Below, one piece after another: positions 13,901 to 25,200 of a stretch of DNA of 64,000 nucleotides. The translations under genes and the position numbers were made by a program. The notes beneath the pieces were generated by a model that had not been told where the DNA came from, did no database searches, and was given only the letters and a program-made list of their open reading frames with translations. Location of the stretch: contig NC_135245.1 of NCBI RefSeq assembly GCF_947623445.1, positions 1,061,501 to 1,125,500 on the forward strand. The letters are read 5' to 3'. Each line of letters starts with the position of its first letter. Within the stretch, counting starts at the first letter, position 1. Source of the DNA: Clavelina lepadiformis (Eukaryota; Chordata; Ascidiacea; Aplousobranchia; Clavelinidae).

Positions 13901-16369
13901 GTTCTAGGTCTTCTGGTTGTTGTTGTTGTTGTACGTGGTGTTCTAGGTCTTCTGGTTGTTGTTGCTGTCGTACGTGGTGTAACTGGTTTCTTTGTTGCAG
14001 TTGTCCGGGGTGTTCTAGGTCTTCTGGTTGTTGTTGTTGTTGTACGTGGTGTAACTGGTTTCTTTGTTGCAGTTGTCCGGGGTGTTCTAGGTCTTCTGGT
14101 TGTTGTTGTTGCTGCTGTCGTACGTGGTGTTCTAGGTCTTCTGGTTGTTGTTGTTGTTGCTGTCGTACGTGGTGCTCTAGATATGCTGGTCGTCGTAGTT
14201 GTTGTACGTGGTGTAACTGGTTTCTTTGTTGCAGTTGTCCGGGGTGTTCTAGGTCTTCTGGTTGTTGTCGTTGTTGCTGTCGTACGTGGTGTTCTAGGTC
14301 TTCTGGTTGTTGTTGTTGTTGCTGTCGTACGTGGTGTTCTAGGTCTTCTGGTTGTTGTTGTTGTTGCTGTCGTACGTGGTGCTCTAGATATGCTGGTCGT
14401 CGTAGTTGTTGTACGTGGTGTAACTGGTTTCTTTGTTGCAGTTGTCCGGGGTGTTCTAGGTCTCCTGGTTGTTGTTGTTGTTGCTGTCGTACGTGGTGTT
14501 TTAGGTCTTCTGGTTGTTGTTGTTGTTGCTGTCGTACGTGGTGCTCTAGATATCCTGGTCGTCGTAGTTGTTGTACGTGGTGTAACTGGTTTCTTTGTTG
14601 CAGTTGTCCGGGGTGTTCTAGGTCTTCTGGTTGTTGTCGTTGTTGCTGTCGTACGTGGTGTTCTAGGTCTTCTGGTTGTTGTTGTTGTTGCTGTCGTACG
14701 TGGTGCTCTAGATATCCTGGTCGTCGTAGTTGTCGTACGTGGTGTAACTGGTTTCTTTGTTGCAGTTGTCCGGGTTGTTCTAGGTCTTCTGGTTGTTGTC
14801 GTTGTTGCTGTCGTACGTGGTGTTCTAGGTCTTCTGGTTGTTGTTGTTGTTGCTGTCGTACGTGGTGCTCTAGATATCCTGGTCGTCGTAGTTGTTGTAC
14901 GTGGTGTAACTGGTTTCTTTGTTGCAGTTGTCCGGGGTGTTCTAGGTCTTCTGGTTGTTGTCGTTGTTGCTGTCGTACGTGGTGTTCTAGGTCTTCTGGT
15001 TGTTGTTGTTGTTGCTGTCGTACGTGGTGCTCTAGATATCCTGGTCGTCGTAGTTGTCGTACGTGGTGTAACTGGTTTCTTTGTTGCAGTTGTCCGGGGT
15101 GTTCTAGGTCTCCTCGTTGTTGTAGTTGTTGCTGTCGTACGTGGTGTTCTAGGTCTTCTGGTTGCTGTTGTTGTTGCTGTCGTACGTGGTGTTCTAGGTC
15201 TTCTGGTTGTTGTTGTTGTTGCTGTCGTACGTGGTGCTCTAGGTATCCTGGTCTTCGTAGTTGTTGTATGTGGTGTAACTGGTTTCTTTGTTGCTGTCGT
15301 ACGTGGTGTTCTAGGTCTTCTGGTTGTTGTCGTTGTTGCTGTCGTACGTGGTGTTCTAGGTCTACTCGTTGTTGTAGTTGTTGCTGTCGTACGTGGTGCT
15401 CTAGGTATCCTGATCGTCGTAGTTGTTGTACGTGGTGTAACTGATTTCTTTGTTGCAGTTGTCCAAGGTGTTTTAGGTCTTCTGGTTGTTGTTGTTGTTG
15501 CTGTCGTACGTGGTGTTCTAGGTCTTCTGGTTGTTGTTGTTGTTGCTGTCGTACGTGGTGCTCTAAGTATCCTGGTCGTCGTAGTTGTTGTACGTGGTGT
15601 AACTGGTTTCTTTGTTGCAGTTGTCCGGGGTGTTCTAGGTCTTCTGGTTGTTGTCGTTGTTGCTGTCGTACGTGGTGCTCTAGGTATCCTGGTCGTCGTA
15701 GTTGTTGTACGTGGTGTAACTGGTTTCTTTGTTGCAGTTGTTCGGGATGTTCTAGGTCTCCTGGTTGTTGTTGTTGTTGCTGTCGTACGTGTTCTTCTAG
15801 GTCTCCTGGTCGTCGAAATTGTTGTACGTGGTGTAACTGGTTCCTTTGTGGCAGTTGTCCGGGTTGTTCTAGGTCTCCTGGTCGTCGTTGTTCTTGTACG
15901 GGGTGTTTTAGGTTTTCTGGTTGTTGTCGTTATGGGAACTTGTGGTCTCGTTGTTGCTGTTGTTTTTTCCAAAATTGGTTTTGCGGTAATATTCCGTCTG
16001 GTCAATCCTAGTTGTCTTGAGGTCTGGTTTAGTGATGACGTTTTTGTAAACATTGACGTCACTGTAAAATATAATTTTAGTCAGAACTTTAACTTGAATA
16101 AGAGTTTGTTTTTGACTTTTCTAGCTATTATCGTGCTGATTATGATTTTGGTTACAGTAGGATTTATGTTAAATATTAAACATGACGTCATACTCCAGAC
16201 ATGGTAGTTTACAGTTATGTCGTTAATGCCTTGGTGCATATGCTCTTGGCTTGACGTACTGTTTTCGCTTTTAGTATTTCTAAACACACTTTTGTACCAC
16301 ATTACATATAACTTATTAACTTAACTCACCGAAGAAAAACAGAAATAAAACTTTTTGAACATGATACAT
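10996..16369 (-). CDS. Giant basic Thr/Arg/Pro-repeat mucin-like type I membrane protein
   Basis: Predicted exons on the minus strand: 16369-16330, 16061-11763 and 11132-10996, all joined in phase 1, giving 1,491 aa. Exon 1 is a signal peptide (MYHVQKVLFLFFF). It ends at a GTGAGT donor, and exon 2 follows a TTATATTTTACAG acceptor. Exon 2 is a single 4.3-kb exon encoding about 1,200 residues of TTTTTRRPRTPRTTA and TATKKPVTPRTT type repeats, then about 210 residues of ordinary Ser/Thr-rich mucin sequence. It ends at a GTAAGT donor that overlaps an in-frame TAG (11757-11755). Exon 3 gives a membrane helix (GLIGITVVTIVFFSVIIAVI) and the stop-transfer FKLTKRQ, then a 17-residue tail to TAA at 10998-10996. 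A GC-type donor (GCAAGT) after KLTK could give another tail. Membrane topology, acceptors and phase all favour this strand. The repeat part is strongly positive, unusual for a mucin. No named orthologue is recognised. Confidence 0.8.
12340..15960. repeat. Nested coding tandem repeats in the mucin-like exon
   Basis: The array is built from 15- to 16-residue subunits grouped into a 162-bp higher-order unit (54 aa). The landmark GCTCTAGATATCCTGG recurs at 12461, 12623, 12785 and 12947, exactly 162 bp apart. A larger block is also duplicated: GTTTTAGG at 13271 and 13862, and GCTCTAGATATGCTGG at 13583 and 14174, both 591 bp apart (197 codons). All periods are multiples of three, so copy-number changes keep the frame. 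The outer copies towards 15,960 are more degenerate. Confidence 0.9.
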
Positions 16370-17886
16370 TTTGCTGAATTAGGAGAGTTAATATTATCGT
16401 TTTGAAAAATGTTTCAAATCTGCAAACAAAAAACGTTTTAAAACAATACAATCTCTTTTTCTATTTCATTTTAACTCTTAGAAATGTATTAATGTAGAGG
16501 ATTCTGGAATAGTTAACTTCGAGCCCTTACTTAGACTGATCAGAAGTTAAATATTTAAGTCCCTGAATAGCTTTTTTGTCGTCTTTTCGAAGTAATTATT
16601 GTTTCAGCGAGGTGGAAGCTTTCGAACTGACTTCATGCTTTTTATTTCATGACAACTGACGTATCGCTTTGTTTCTGCGTAAAATTAAAAACAAGAACGA
16701 AATAAAACAGAGTGTGATAATAAAAGAGATTAATTATTATGAAAGAAAACCGGTTCCTATAGCATTCGACAAATATACAACAATTGATTCGAAATTTTTC
16801 ACATTCGTTGATCAAAGTTTGATTATCCTAGAAAGTTCACTTTACACGTAAACCTGACTCTGTCTGCCGTGTTTCCTCACAAAGTTTAATATAACTCAGC
16901 AGCACTGCAGAATCGGCCAAAGCCATCTGAAAAGTCTGATATTTATCACCGGCAAATTTCTCTCAAACATTAGCGTTGGTTTTCGATCATTGCCGTCCTG
17001 ACATGTCTTATTTCTGTTATGAAATCTTCCTTACACGACTTCATTATCTCGCTTGCAAACCAACGCCGGCCGGATATTGCAGCGCTTTGCCAAACCCATG
17101 CAGCAAAATGCATATTTTTAGTAAATTGCATTTATAGCCGTTTTGCAGAAAATATTTGATTTCGCGCCAGCATATATCATTATGAAGGAATTACTTGAAA
17201 ATGTCGTAATTTTCACAACAAAAATCCCCGAACATTGTGGTGCAATTTGCCTTGCCTTTAAAACCCGTTCGTCGCTTGTAGATTGTTTGCATTTCCGTAT
17301 TAAATCTTGCGCAGTGAAACAACAGATCGAAACAAGGTTTACCAACTACAGTGATTTTCACCAAAGTTTTTTTTTGCGTGCGCTTGTTTTTGATACAAAC
17401 TTTTCGATTTTTCAACAAAATCGAATAGCTGAGTGATGTCGTGTTTATTTGTACATTGCAACATTTTTGTGATTGTCCTGTCTGGTCGCAGCGTTGGTCA
17501 CAAACAAAATGAGCTGGCAAATCCAGAACAAATATTAAACTTTTACTTTTCTACTTAGTAATGGTTGCAGTATCAACTACTAACAAATATGTTTTCGTAT
17601 TTCACTCTTCTTGGTTGTTCTGTCCATATAAGCTATAAACCTTAACATTCATTTAAAGATTACTTCTGAATCACGGAAAACTGTCAAAGGAGCTTTAGTG
17701 TCATCTAGCGACTAGTTAATATTATGTATTTTGCTGAACTATATTCCATAAAGCGACAGTATTCGGGAAGCTTTTTGTTGACTTTGTTCAACAGACAGTT
17801 GTTCACGTGGTCGCAAAAAAAACGAAACAACATCACGAATGCAACAACTTTGAATAAATTAAAGACATCACGACAAAATTTTGAAG
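16370..17886. other. Intergenic stretch, nothing recognised
   Basis: About 1.5 kb of AT-rich sequence. It should contain the promoter of the large mucin-like gene at its left side and the 3' untranslated region of the first kinase gene at its right side. No domain-bearing frame or RNA gene is visible. Confidence 0.5.
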
Positions 17887-20834
17887 TTATTTATATTTGA
17901 GATAATCTTGCAGCATCTTATCCGACCTCTCGCATGCATCCGCCATTCTGCATCGATTAACAGGATCTTCTTCCATCGTGCAATGCATTATCTTCTTAAA
18001 CTCGTTGTAATAACGATCCGGGATGATATTTCGGAAAGGGGCTATCAGCCACCTTCCAACCCCGCATGTGTGCAGCGACGCGTCGTAGCCTCTGGTTTAA
18101 AAGTTACAGCAATTGGTAGGATTTATATATACTGATTCATATACTATACACTTATCAAAGATTATACCAATATTGAGCCTACGGCAGTGATTCTTAACCC
18201 CTGGGTTAAGAATAAATGAGCAATAAATAAATAAATTGGAATAAATTTAGCAAAAGTTTTGATGAAACCAGTTTAGTCGAATTTAATAATTGAGCAATGT
18301 CGTTTGGAGTTGCAATGAATCGATTAAGCTTGAACACCTGGTACCTGCAAGTGTTGTTTTGACAGTAGCCCATAATTTCCTTGCATGTGTAGTAAATCTT
18401 ATGGTTAAGTGCACTTGATCTCCACAGGTTGCCACTTGGACGCGAGCAATCTTCATCCAGCCTACAAGACGACCTGAAGGAAAGACTTGATTTTTATATT
18501 GATTTTACATGTTTGAGTACATGCAGCTTCAAAGGTGGGCTGTACCGCAGTACCATCATAACGAGTTACTGTACCGCGGTATTTTTTCAGTACCGATACC
18601 GTTGGTATATTTTTGTCAACTACTGGTACCGCACTTTCAAAGTGCCGACTGTCCACCTGTGTGCAGATTACGCATTGTTTGATATACGATAAAATAATAA
18701 CAATGACGGACGCTTTAGAACGCAACCATCGTTCAGACAAGTAAACAGTCCTTCAAAGTTTTCAGTCTATTCAAATAAATGACCTGGAGAGAAAGGGGAC
18801 ATCCCCATAGAAGAGAATGGAATCAGCATCGACAACATAGATATCAAGAGAGTCTGGTACAAGAAAGAGATTTGTGCCAGCGATGTCCTCCATGAAAACC
18901 TGATCTTCCTCAAACTGTTTGAAGAAACACGTGACCTGAAATTATTTCAGATTCAAACTAAAAAGGTTGCTGTGTATAGGATAAGCAACAATCAATGTTT
19001 TGTTTTTCAATTGCTGTAAATTAAAGCCGAACAACCTACATTTTACATACACGGCACCTGTGAATAGTTTACGGTAGTTTGAGACAGGGTTGTAACCAAG
19101 TCATTTTTTTCTGACTCGAGTCAAATTAATACGTTTAGTCTAAAAACTATTCTGAAATCATACACTATGCGATGCATTGAATCGATTAGTATAACTTTAT
19201 GGCTGTCTATGAATTAGCCTGGTTGATATTTTTTACAAAGAGTTGTAAAAGCATCCGTTTTTGTTACCTAAAGTTGTTTTTATGCCCTCACAATCAACAT
19301 AACGTCATTAACGTCACTCGAGTCAGGTTGAGTCTTCAAAAAACATGATTCCAGTCGAATCGGGTCAAGTTAATAACTGGAGTCATTACAACACTGCCTT
19401 GAGATATGTTAAACTTTAAAGGGTCATGAATGAAAAGTAATGAAAGTCTAATGGATAAATAAGAATCGCTTTTATGATCTAATGTAATCGCTTATCGTAA
19501 TTGTGAAAGCGTCATCAGCTTTAAGGTATTTGAGCACGGAACCTTCAGCGTTTTATTATTACATCATCATTTGTCCATACCTTTGTGATCCACGTCATCA
19601 CCAAAAGTTCGGGGTTTTCCCTGCCCGTGAGGTAGGATTTGACGTCATGCGCCATGGCGCAACCCTGGTCGACTCCACTCCCCTGACAAAATGGTCTTCC
19701 GGGCACGTGACTGACTACGTAGGTAATCCCACGGGCTCTGACGCATGCTCCGTACAATTCGGGGATTCCCTTCCAACCACGATGACGTAGCTTTCGGAGA
19801 TTGGCGAGCTCTCTTAAAGCGGACGTGTAACTATGACAACACTTCAGTAAGAGTTTGAGTAAAAGCTGATGAGTGTATGAGAATAAAATTAGGCTATTGG
19901 TTAGGCCTAAATTGTAGGCTGTAACCCGCATCCCATGTTGCGTTAGGGAAGTGTATATGATGTCTATTAACTCAAGTTACTTTTCCTTAAATGCTGGGAA
20001 GAGTTATCGGTCATAACGACGCAAATATTTTCTTAGCAAATATAACTCTCACCGGTAGAGTTCGCTTTCACAACTTATGTTTTTTACGGTTGCCATCTTC
20101 AGTACCACCTTCAGGGAATCCCCTCGTTTGCTTCTGATTGACGTCAGATAAATTCCTTTATTGCCTTCTGCATTTTCCTTTCTATCACAGAAAAGTTCCT
20201 TCAACTAAATGGATGTTCCATAAACTTCCAACGATTACAATGACGAGCGTATACCCGTGTCAGCTGATTACGAAAGATATTAAGATTGCCAGATACAAAT
20301 TAATAGAGAAATTCTAGTGATCGTTTGTTTACGATTAACTTATATTACGATGTAGTTATACAGGTATATGCTATACACTGTTTATTTACAGTCGGCCCAA
20401 CAAATAGAAAATCCACAGTCACTCATAGAAAGTCAACGTCGAAGCAGCCCTGCTGTATGTACTTACCGAACCTCAGCCTTTTCGTCAAGGTTGGAAACAA
20501 TTTGTTTGATGTCGTCACAATCAAGCCATTCATTTGGCGTTTTCTTGCTAAAATCGATCAATGAATTGACTTCGCTTTTTTTGAACGAAACCGATTCCGT
20601 TCTCACATTAGGTGCTTCACCTTCCCCTAAGCTGAGTTTAGGATTGTGCGCATCGAATGTTGATTTGGTGTCAGGTTTTCCTTCGTAATTTGGTGAAATT
20701 CTACCAGATTTCGACGCGGCGAGCGATCGCTTGTTATCAGATTTGCAGTCGCTGTCCTGGTTCCAAAATATTAGACCAATCAGAAAGAAGCACGTCACCC
20801 AGAGTACAAATTCCTTTAGACTACGACAACCCAT
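17887..20834 (-). CDS. Divergent secretory-pathway kinase A (PKDCC/POMK/DIPK-like), type II membrane
   Basis: Predicted exons on the minus strand: 20834-20467, 20181-20053, 19830-19602, 18935-18784, 18473-18345 and 18091-17887 (403 aa). Phases 2,2,0,2,2 all match. A short cytosolic end and a signal-anchor (about residues 7-24, EFVLWVTCFFLIGLIFW) precede a stem, then WLDCDDI, comparable to the W-x-x-C start of the POMK kinase domain. Exon 2 has GNKGIYLTS, a glycine-loop candidate, and VVLKMA, the beta-3 lysine. Exon 3 carries GWKGIPELYGACV. Exon 4 has the catalytic-loop equivalent MEDIAGTNLFL, with Asp and Asn spaced as in HRDxxxxN, and VVDADS in place of DFG. Exons 5-6 form a Cys-rich C-lobe (EDCSRP, NNTCR, LHTCGVGRW). 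The catalytic set looks complete. It is probably a Golgi/ER-lumen or secreted kinase; the exact subfamily and substrate are unknown. Confidence 0.82.
18530..18661. mobile_element. Short hAT-type MITE (132 bp) with target duplication
   Basis: Termini CAAAGGTGGGC and the reverse complement of GTCCACCTGTG form inverted repeats. Flanking 8-mers TGCAGCTT and TGCAGATT are a 7/8 target duplication. The interior is rich in GTACCG motifs and looks like a shortened relative of the element at 25611-26116. It sits in the intron between exons 4 and 5 of kinase A. Confidence 0.75.
19085..19396. mobile_element. hAT-type MITE (312 bp)
   Basis: The left terminus CAGGGTTGTAACC and right terminus GGAGTCATTACAACACTG are imperfect inverted repeats. 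The interior repeats ACTCGAGTCA motifs near both ends. Flanking 8-mers GTTTGAGA and CCTTGAGA match at 6 of 8. It lies in the intron between exons 3 and 4 of kinase A. Confidence 0.65.
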
Positions 20835-22224
20835 GATACATCCGACCTTCTTAGTTTTTCAATCAGGTCATTCAAGGTCGCTCACATTCTCTCCCACGTT
20901 TCATTGAACTACACATAAATGTCCTCATTATTCGGTTAAAACTTTGCTTCACACATGATGACATGATGTCTGTTCTTATCATGATCCAGCGATCTGAAAC
21001 AGGCCGATTATCACGTATAACTCTGTGCAATCAATCATCGTAATACTGTCCATGCGTCGACTAAATATATCTGATATCAATCATGCATTTTCTGGCGTGT
21101 TACGCGTCTTTCTTATTATCACTTAATTTCTTCCAATCTACGCTGAATACCACTGCCGAGTCCAGACAAAATTAACTACAGCAGCAGCAAATGATAAATT
21201 AGTTATAGTAAAAACCCTAGTACCGTTTTGCTTTGTGGTCGTCTTGACGACTAGCTTCCAACTTTCTTATAAACGTCGTTAGTTGTCCGAACAAGCAACC
21301 AAGCGCGCAATTCACTCTTTTGCTGCTAGTTAGAAAAATTGTTCAGACAAACATTCGGTGTCGCGTTACCACCAACCGTCAAATAAAAACGCCGTTGGCG
21401 AATAGTTTGCAGCATTTTTGTCGAAGCAGGCGTGGTCACGGTCATCTGAAATTTTACCGAACTAAGGCTTTTACCCCCTAAACGTCAGCTGCGCTAAACA
21501 TAATCAAGGTTTCTTCTAGAACTGATATTTAAAAAAGATCGCGCGCGCCCTATCGCTCAATAACAGGTCGTCGACGTGTTGGTCAACTTTTCCACGAACC
21601 CACCCTTGCTATTATCTTCGTTACTATCTCTTAAATCTGATGTAATTGATTGTCTTGGATGTCTTCGTTCTAATTTGGTCTCGCGAAGCTTAATTATACG
21701 TTATACGTGAAAAGAAATTCTGTCACGATTTGTAGCTGTTTTTCTTATAAGTTTCCCCGCGGTCGTCGGCAGCAGGGTTGTACGTGGGAACAGAAATTGA
21801 TGAGATTCGTTCAATGGACATGAAACGCGTTCTACGACTCATGGATGTTTTTAATACATTGGGGCATATTAAAAAAACGTTATAAAAACTTTGTTATGAT
21901 TTATTTGTGTTTTTCCTTCATCCAAGCGGCAGTATTTAGTCAAATGTCGTGACCACACACGGAAACTGCGTAAATATTACGTCAGAAAGTAAGAATATTT
22001 TGCTATTTGATAATTTCGCGGGCTGAACGTGTAGATGTTGGATTAAGAAACTGAACATAAGGCACAAGGTTATGTACTTTGCATTGTACATGCCTGCACG
22101 GTGTCACGACGTTTATCGTTGAATTGAAGGAAACAATGAAACAACGGAACAAGCTTTAATTGCGATTCTACGTTATTTTGACAAATTTAACCGAAAGCGC
22201 GGTTCCTGGCCGTTTTGTTTAATT
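20835..22224. other. Intergenic stretch between kinase genes A and B
   Basis: About 1.4 kb holding the presumed promoter of kinase A, read leftwards, and the 3' untranslated region of kinase B. No gene, RNA or clear core promoter element was recognised. Confidence 0.5.
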
Positions 22225-25200
22225 TCAAAGAAATTTGCTGACTGTTTCACAAACACTCTTCAACGAACATCTTGCTTCGGGGTTTTCCCTCGTCATACAA
22301 CTGACTACGTCATCGAGAACTCGATACGGATGAGTGGGCGTGTATTGCAGAAGTGACGTCATCAGCCACCTTCCTAACCCGCAGGTGTGAAGTGAGGAAT
22401 CGAAACCCCTAAAAGAAAAACTGAAGTGATTATGTAATCATTATTTATACCGCACTAATCCTATTGTAGCGTGATCAACAGCGTGTTTCGCTACAAACTG
22501 TTCCCAGATAACCAGCTGAGTGTGATTGCTTGGCCTGTGTAGGCTGTGTCTACAAAAAACACGATTGTTCTGCGTGTACAGCGCGTTTGGAAGCGTGCAG
22601 CACAGCCGCCGTTCCAAGTACGTAGTGGACGAAGGGTATGATCTTCATTGTAACTTATTTATAAGCCGCCTGTAATGGCACAGTGAGCATCTGCAATATA
22701 TTTTCTACGACAACGTCACAAACAGCAGACAATGCGTAATCGTCTATGAATTTATTTACAACCCCATTCATCAGTGTTAGTGTCATAATCACGAATGATG
22801 TCATAAAGGTTACCACACTATCAGCATCACAATGTTAATTCTGTTAAACTTTGCTGCACTGTCCGATGTAATTCTACAAACATGAAAAGAAATAATCATG
22901 ACCTCCTTCAAGCTTTTTGTCTCACGCTTGGACAAACCAATTAATTTTTTGCAAGTCTCTGATTAGCGCCGCAGGAAGTATGCTCGTGCTAAAAATCGTC
23001 ATTCAACACCCTATAACCAGCTAGATTTGAACTCTTCCTTGACCTTTGTGTGTGGCATGACTACACAAGATGCCATCTTTGTCCCATCAGCTTTTGCAGC
23101 GAGACACAAAGTCGGTTGATTCTTCTCGTAGCCTGTGGCAGGAAATGTCTGTACGCCTACGTCTCTTCGACTCTTGTTGATGGTGGTGGCACTGTACCTG
23201 CCTGCACAGATTGGCGTTTCATCTATTTTTTCAATTATTGAGGGTTTGAACTCACGCAGGTCGCTCTGCTTTTCATTAAAATCCACAGAGCTATGAAGTT
23301 TTTCTTTGGAGTCAAGCGGCACCAAATGCCCGGCGGTCGTTCGTTCTTTTATTTTCAAATCGAACCGCTTCAAAAAGTTGCACATCCAGCCGCGAGACGC
23401 TGCGAATTGAGTCAAGCCATTCCTGGCAGCCATTGTTTTAGCCCAAACTGCAATTAATTTGGCGGATACGTGACGCTGCTGCTTGCGTTCACTGAAAATT
23501 TTTTCGATCAGCTCATCTTCGATGGAAGACAGCAATGGTTTTCTCCCACAACCTAACTTTGACTTCTTTTTTGACGGCCCCGGCTTCTGATAGGCTTCAT
23601 TCAATCCAGCTTTGTTTTGGACCCATCGTCTCACCATTGACTCGTCCACTTGAAATTGTCGACCGGTTTCTCGATTTGAATGCTTTTCCGCAAATTTAAT
23701 GACCTCAATTTTAAACTCCACAGTGTATGCTCGCCTTTTACCCATTCTTCAGGTTCTGATGTTTTCACAAAAGCGCAGCAGTTTGTAAGCACCGCACTTA
23801 CCTTCGAAATACTACCCTGTGGTATTCGGCAGACGAGCGATCAATAAATAAACCCATCAGCTCATTGTTATTCTTCCAGAGCGGAGTTTTCATTGTCACG
23901 CATCGCACACGCACGTCCTAACCACTTCCAGTTCTTTTACCATGCGTTGGCCAGGCGAGCGCACACGCTCATTCACTACACCGACTACGGCACCGTATTT
24001 GCTCGATTGTAAACCGCGGTTTATTTCTTTTTGAGCTAACAATCGAGGGCGGCCTATTTTTTCATCAAACACAAAACGACAAAACTCTCTTCAAATTCAT
24101 TTTGCCTGTTGTTTGGGATCTCGTCTTAGAGAAAAGTGCAGAGGCTTGTATGCTTATATTCCTTATATATATAATGCCTTATATTCCATTGCTACTTACT
24201 GAACCATAGTTGCTTACGATTAATGGCGCCTGAAACTAAATTTTTAACATCATCACATGAAGTGATGAGTTGCTTACAATGAAGTTAATACGGTATCAAA
24301 CCTCGCTCGAATATATGTAGACTAATTTCGCGAGACAGGCTAAAATGAACTAAATTAAAGCTAAATTTCGTGAGACAGGCTGATGCAGGGAATTAAGAAT
24401 GGAGGGCCAAAAAGAGGCTTTTATCAATTAAATGCGACCAATCAAAAAGCTCCGGATAAAATTTCGGTTTGATAGAAAAATAAAAGCCGCCATAAATCAT
24501 TAAATCGTAAGCCGGCCATGAATATCACCCGCAAAACGATAATTAAAAACTTTTTATACGCCGCGCTTTAAAATCGGATGATTAACGGTATAGTTTGCCA
24601 TTCTCTAGGTCTGTTAAACTTCTTGTACCCATATACTGGCTCCGGTACGCTCTAGCATAGCCAAAAAAGCGGAAAATAAACCGAAACACTTCTTTCCTTC
24701 ATTGTCAGTCTCGCGTGCTTGTCTATTTGGCGTAAGTCTACTGAGTTGTTTTACGATTCTACCTGCAGGAATTGTTCAGACATAGCCCCATGACCTCCTC
24801 GCAACCGTGGTAGATGATTTCGTTCATTTCATTCCCAAACCACAGCTCGCCACCCGGCCTCGAACACTCCGAGTGTCTTCTGCAAGATGATCTGAATAGA
24901 CATCTTATAAGTTAAATTTATTTTGCCATCAAGCGGAATATTTCTTAGAAGTATTGATTTTTCGATGATGACGTGTGCAACTTTGCACAAAATCTCAATA
25001 AAAAAAGGGATTACCTGGAGTACAACTTGACGTCACCGTAGAAAATCAATGAATTAAAATCGACCAGGTAGATGTCGAGCGTTTGCGGCGAAAAGATGAA
25101 GCTTGATCCGTTCATTTCTTCCATAAACACTTTGTGATTCTCAAATTGTTCAAAGTAACAGGCTAACTGCTGACGCAAAGAAAATGGCGTAATACTGTAA

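Noticed and set aside
12340..15960. CRISPR-like array
   Set aside because: Units are contiguous, coding and multiples of three with no unique spacers, in an intron-rich animal genome.
16060..16062. Start of the large mucin at a GTG at 16062
   Set aside because: The G is the last base of a TTTTACAG acceptor. A proper ATG with signal peptide and phase-matched donor lies at 16369-16330.
12194..16207. 1,337-codon open frame on the plus strand through the repeat array
   Set aside because: It is the mirror of the minus-strand mucin exon: repeats whose period is a multiple of three leave several frames open. Its product would be Val/Leu-rich hydrophobic repeats without a signal peptide exon. The minus strand has a signal peptide exon, matching phases and a membrane exon.
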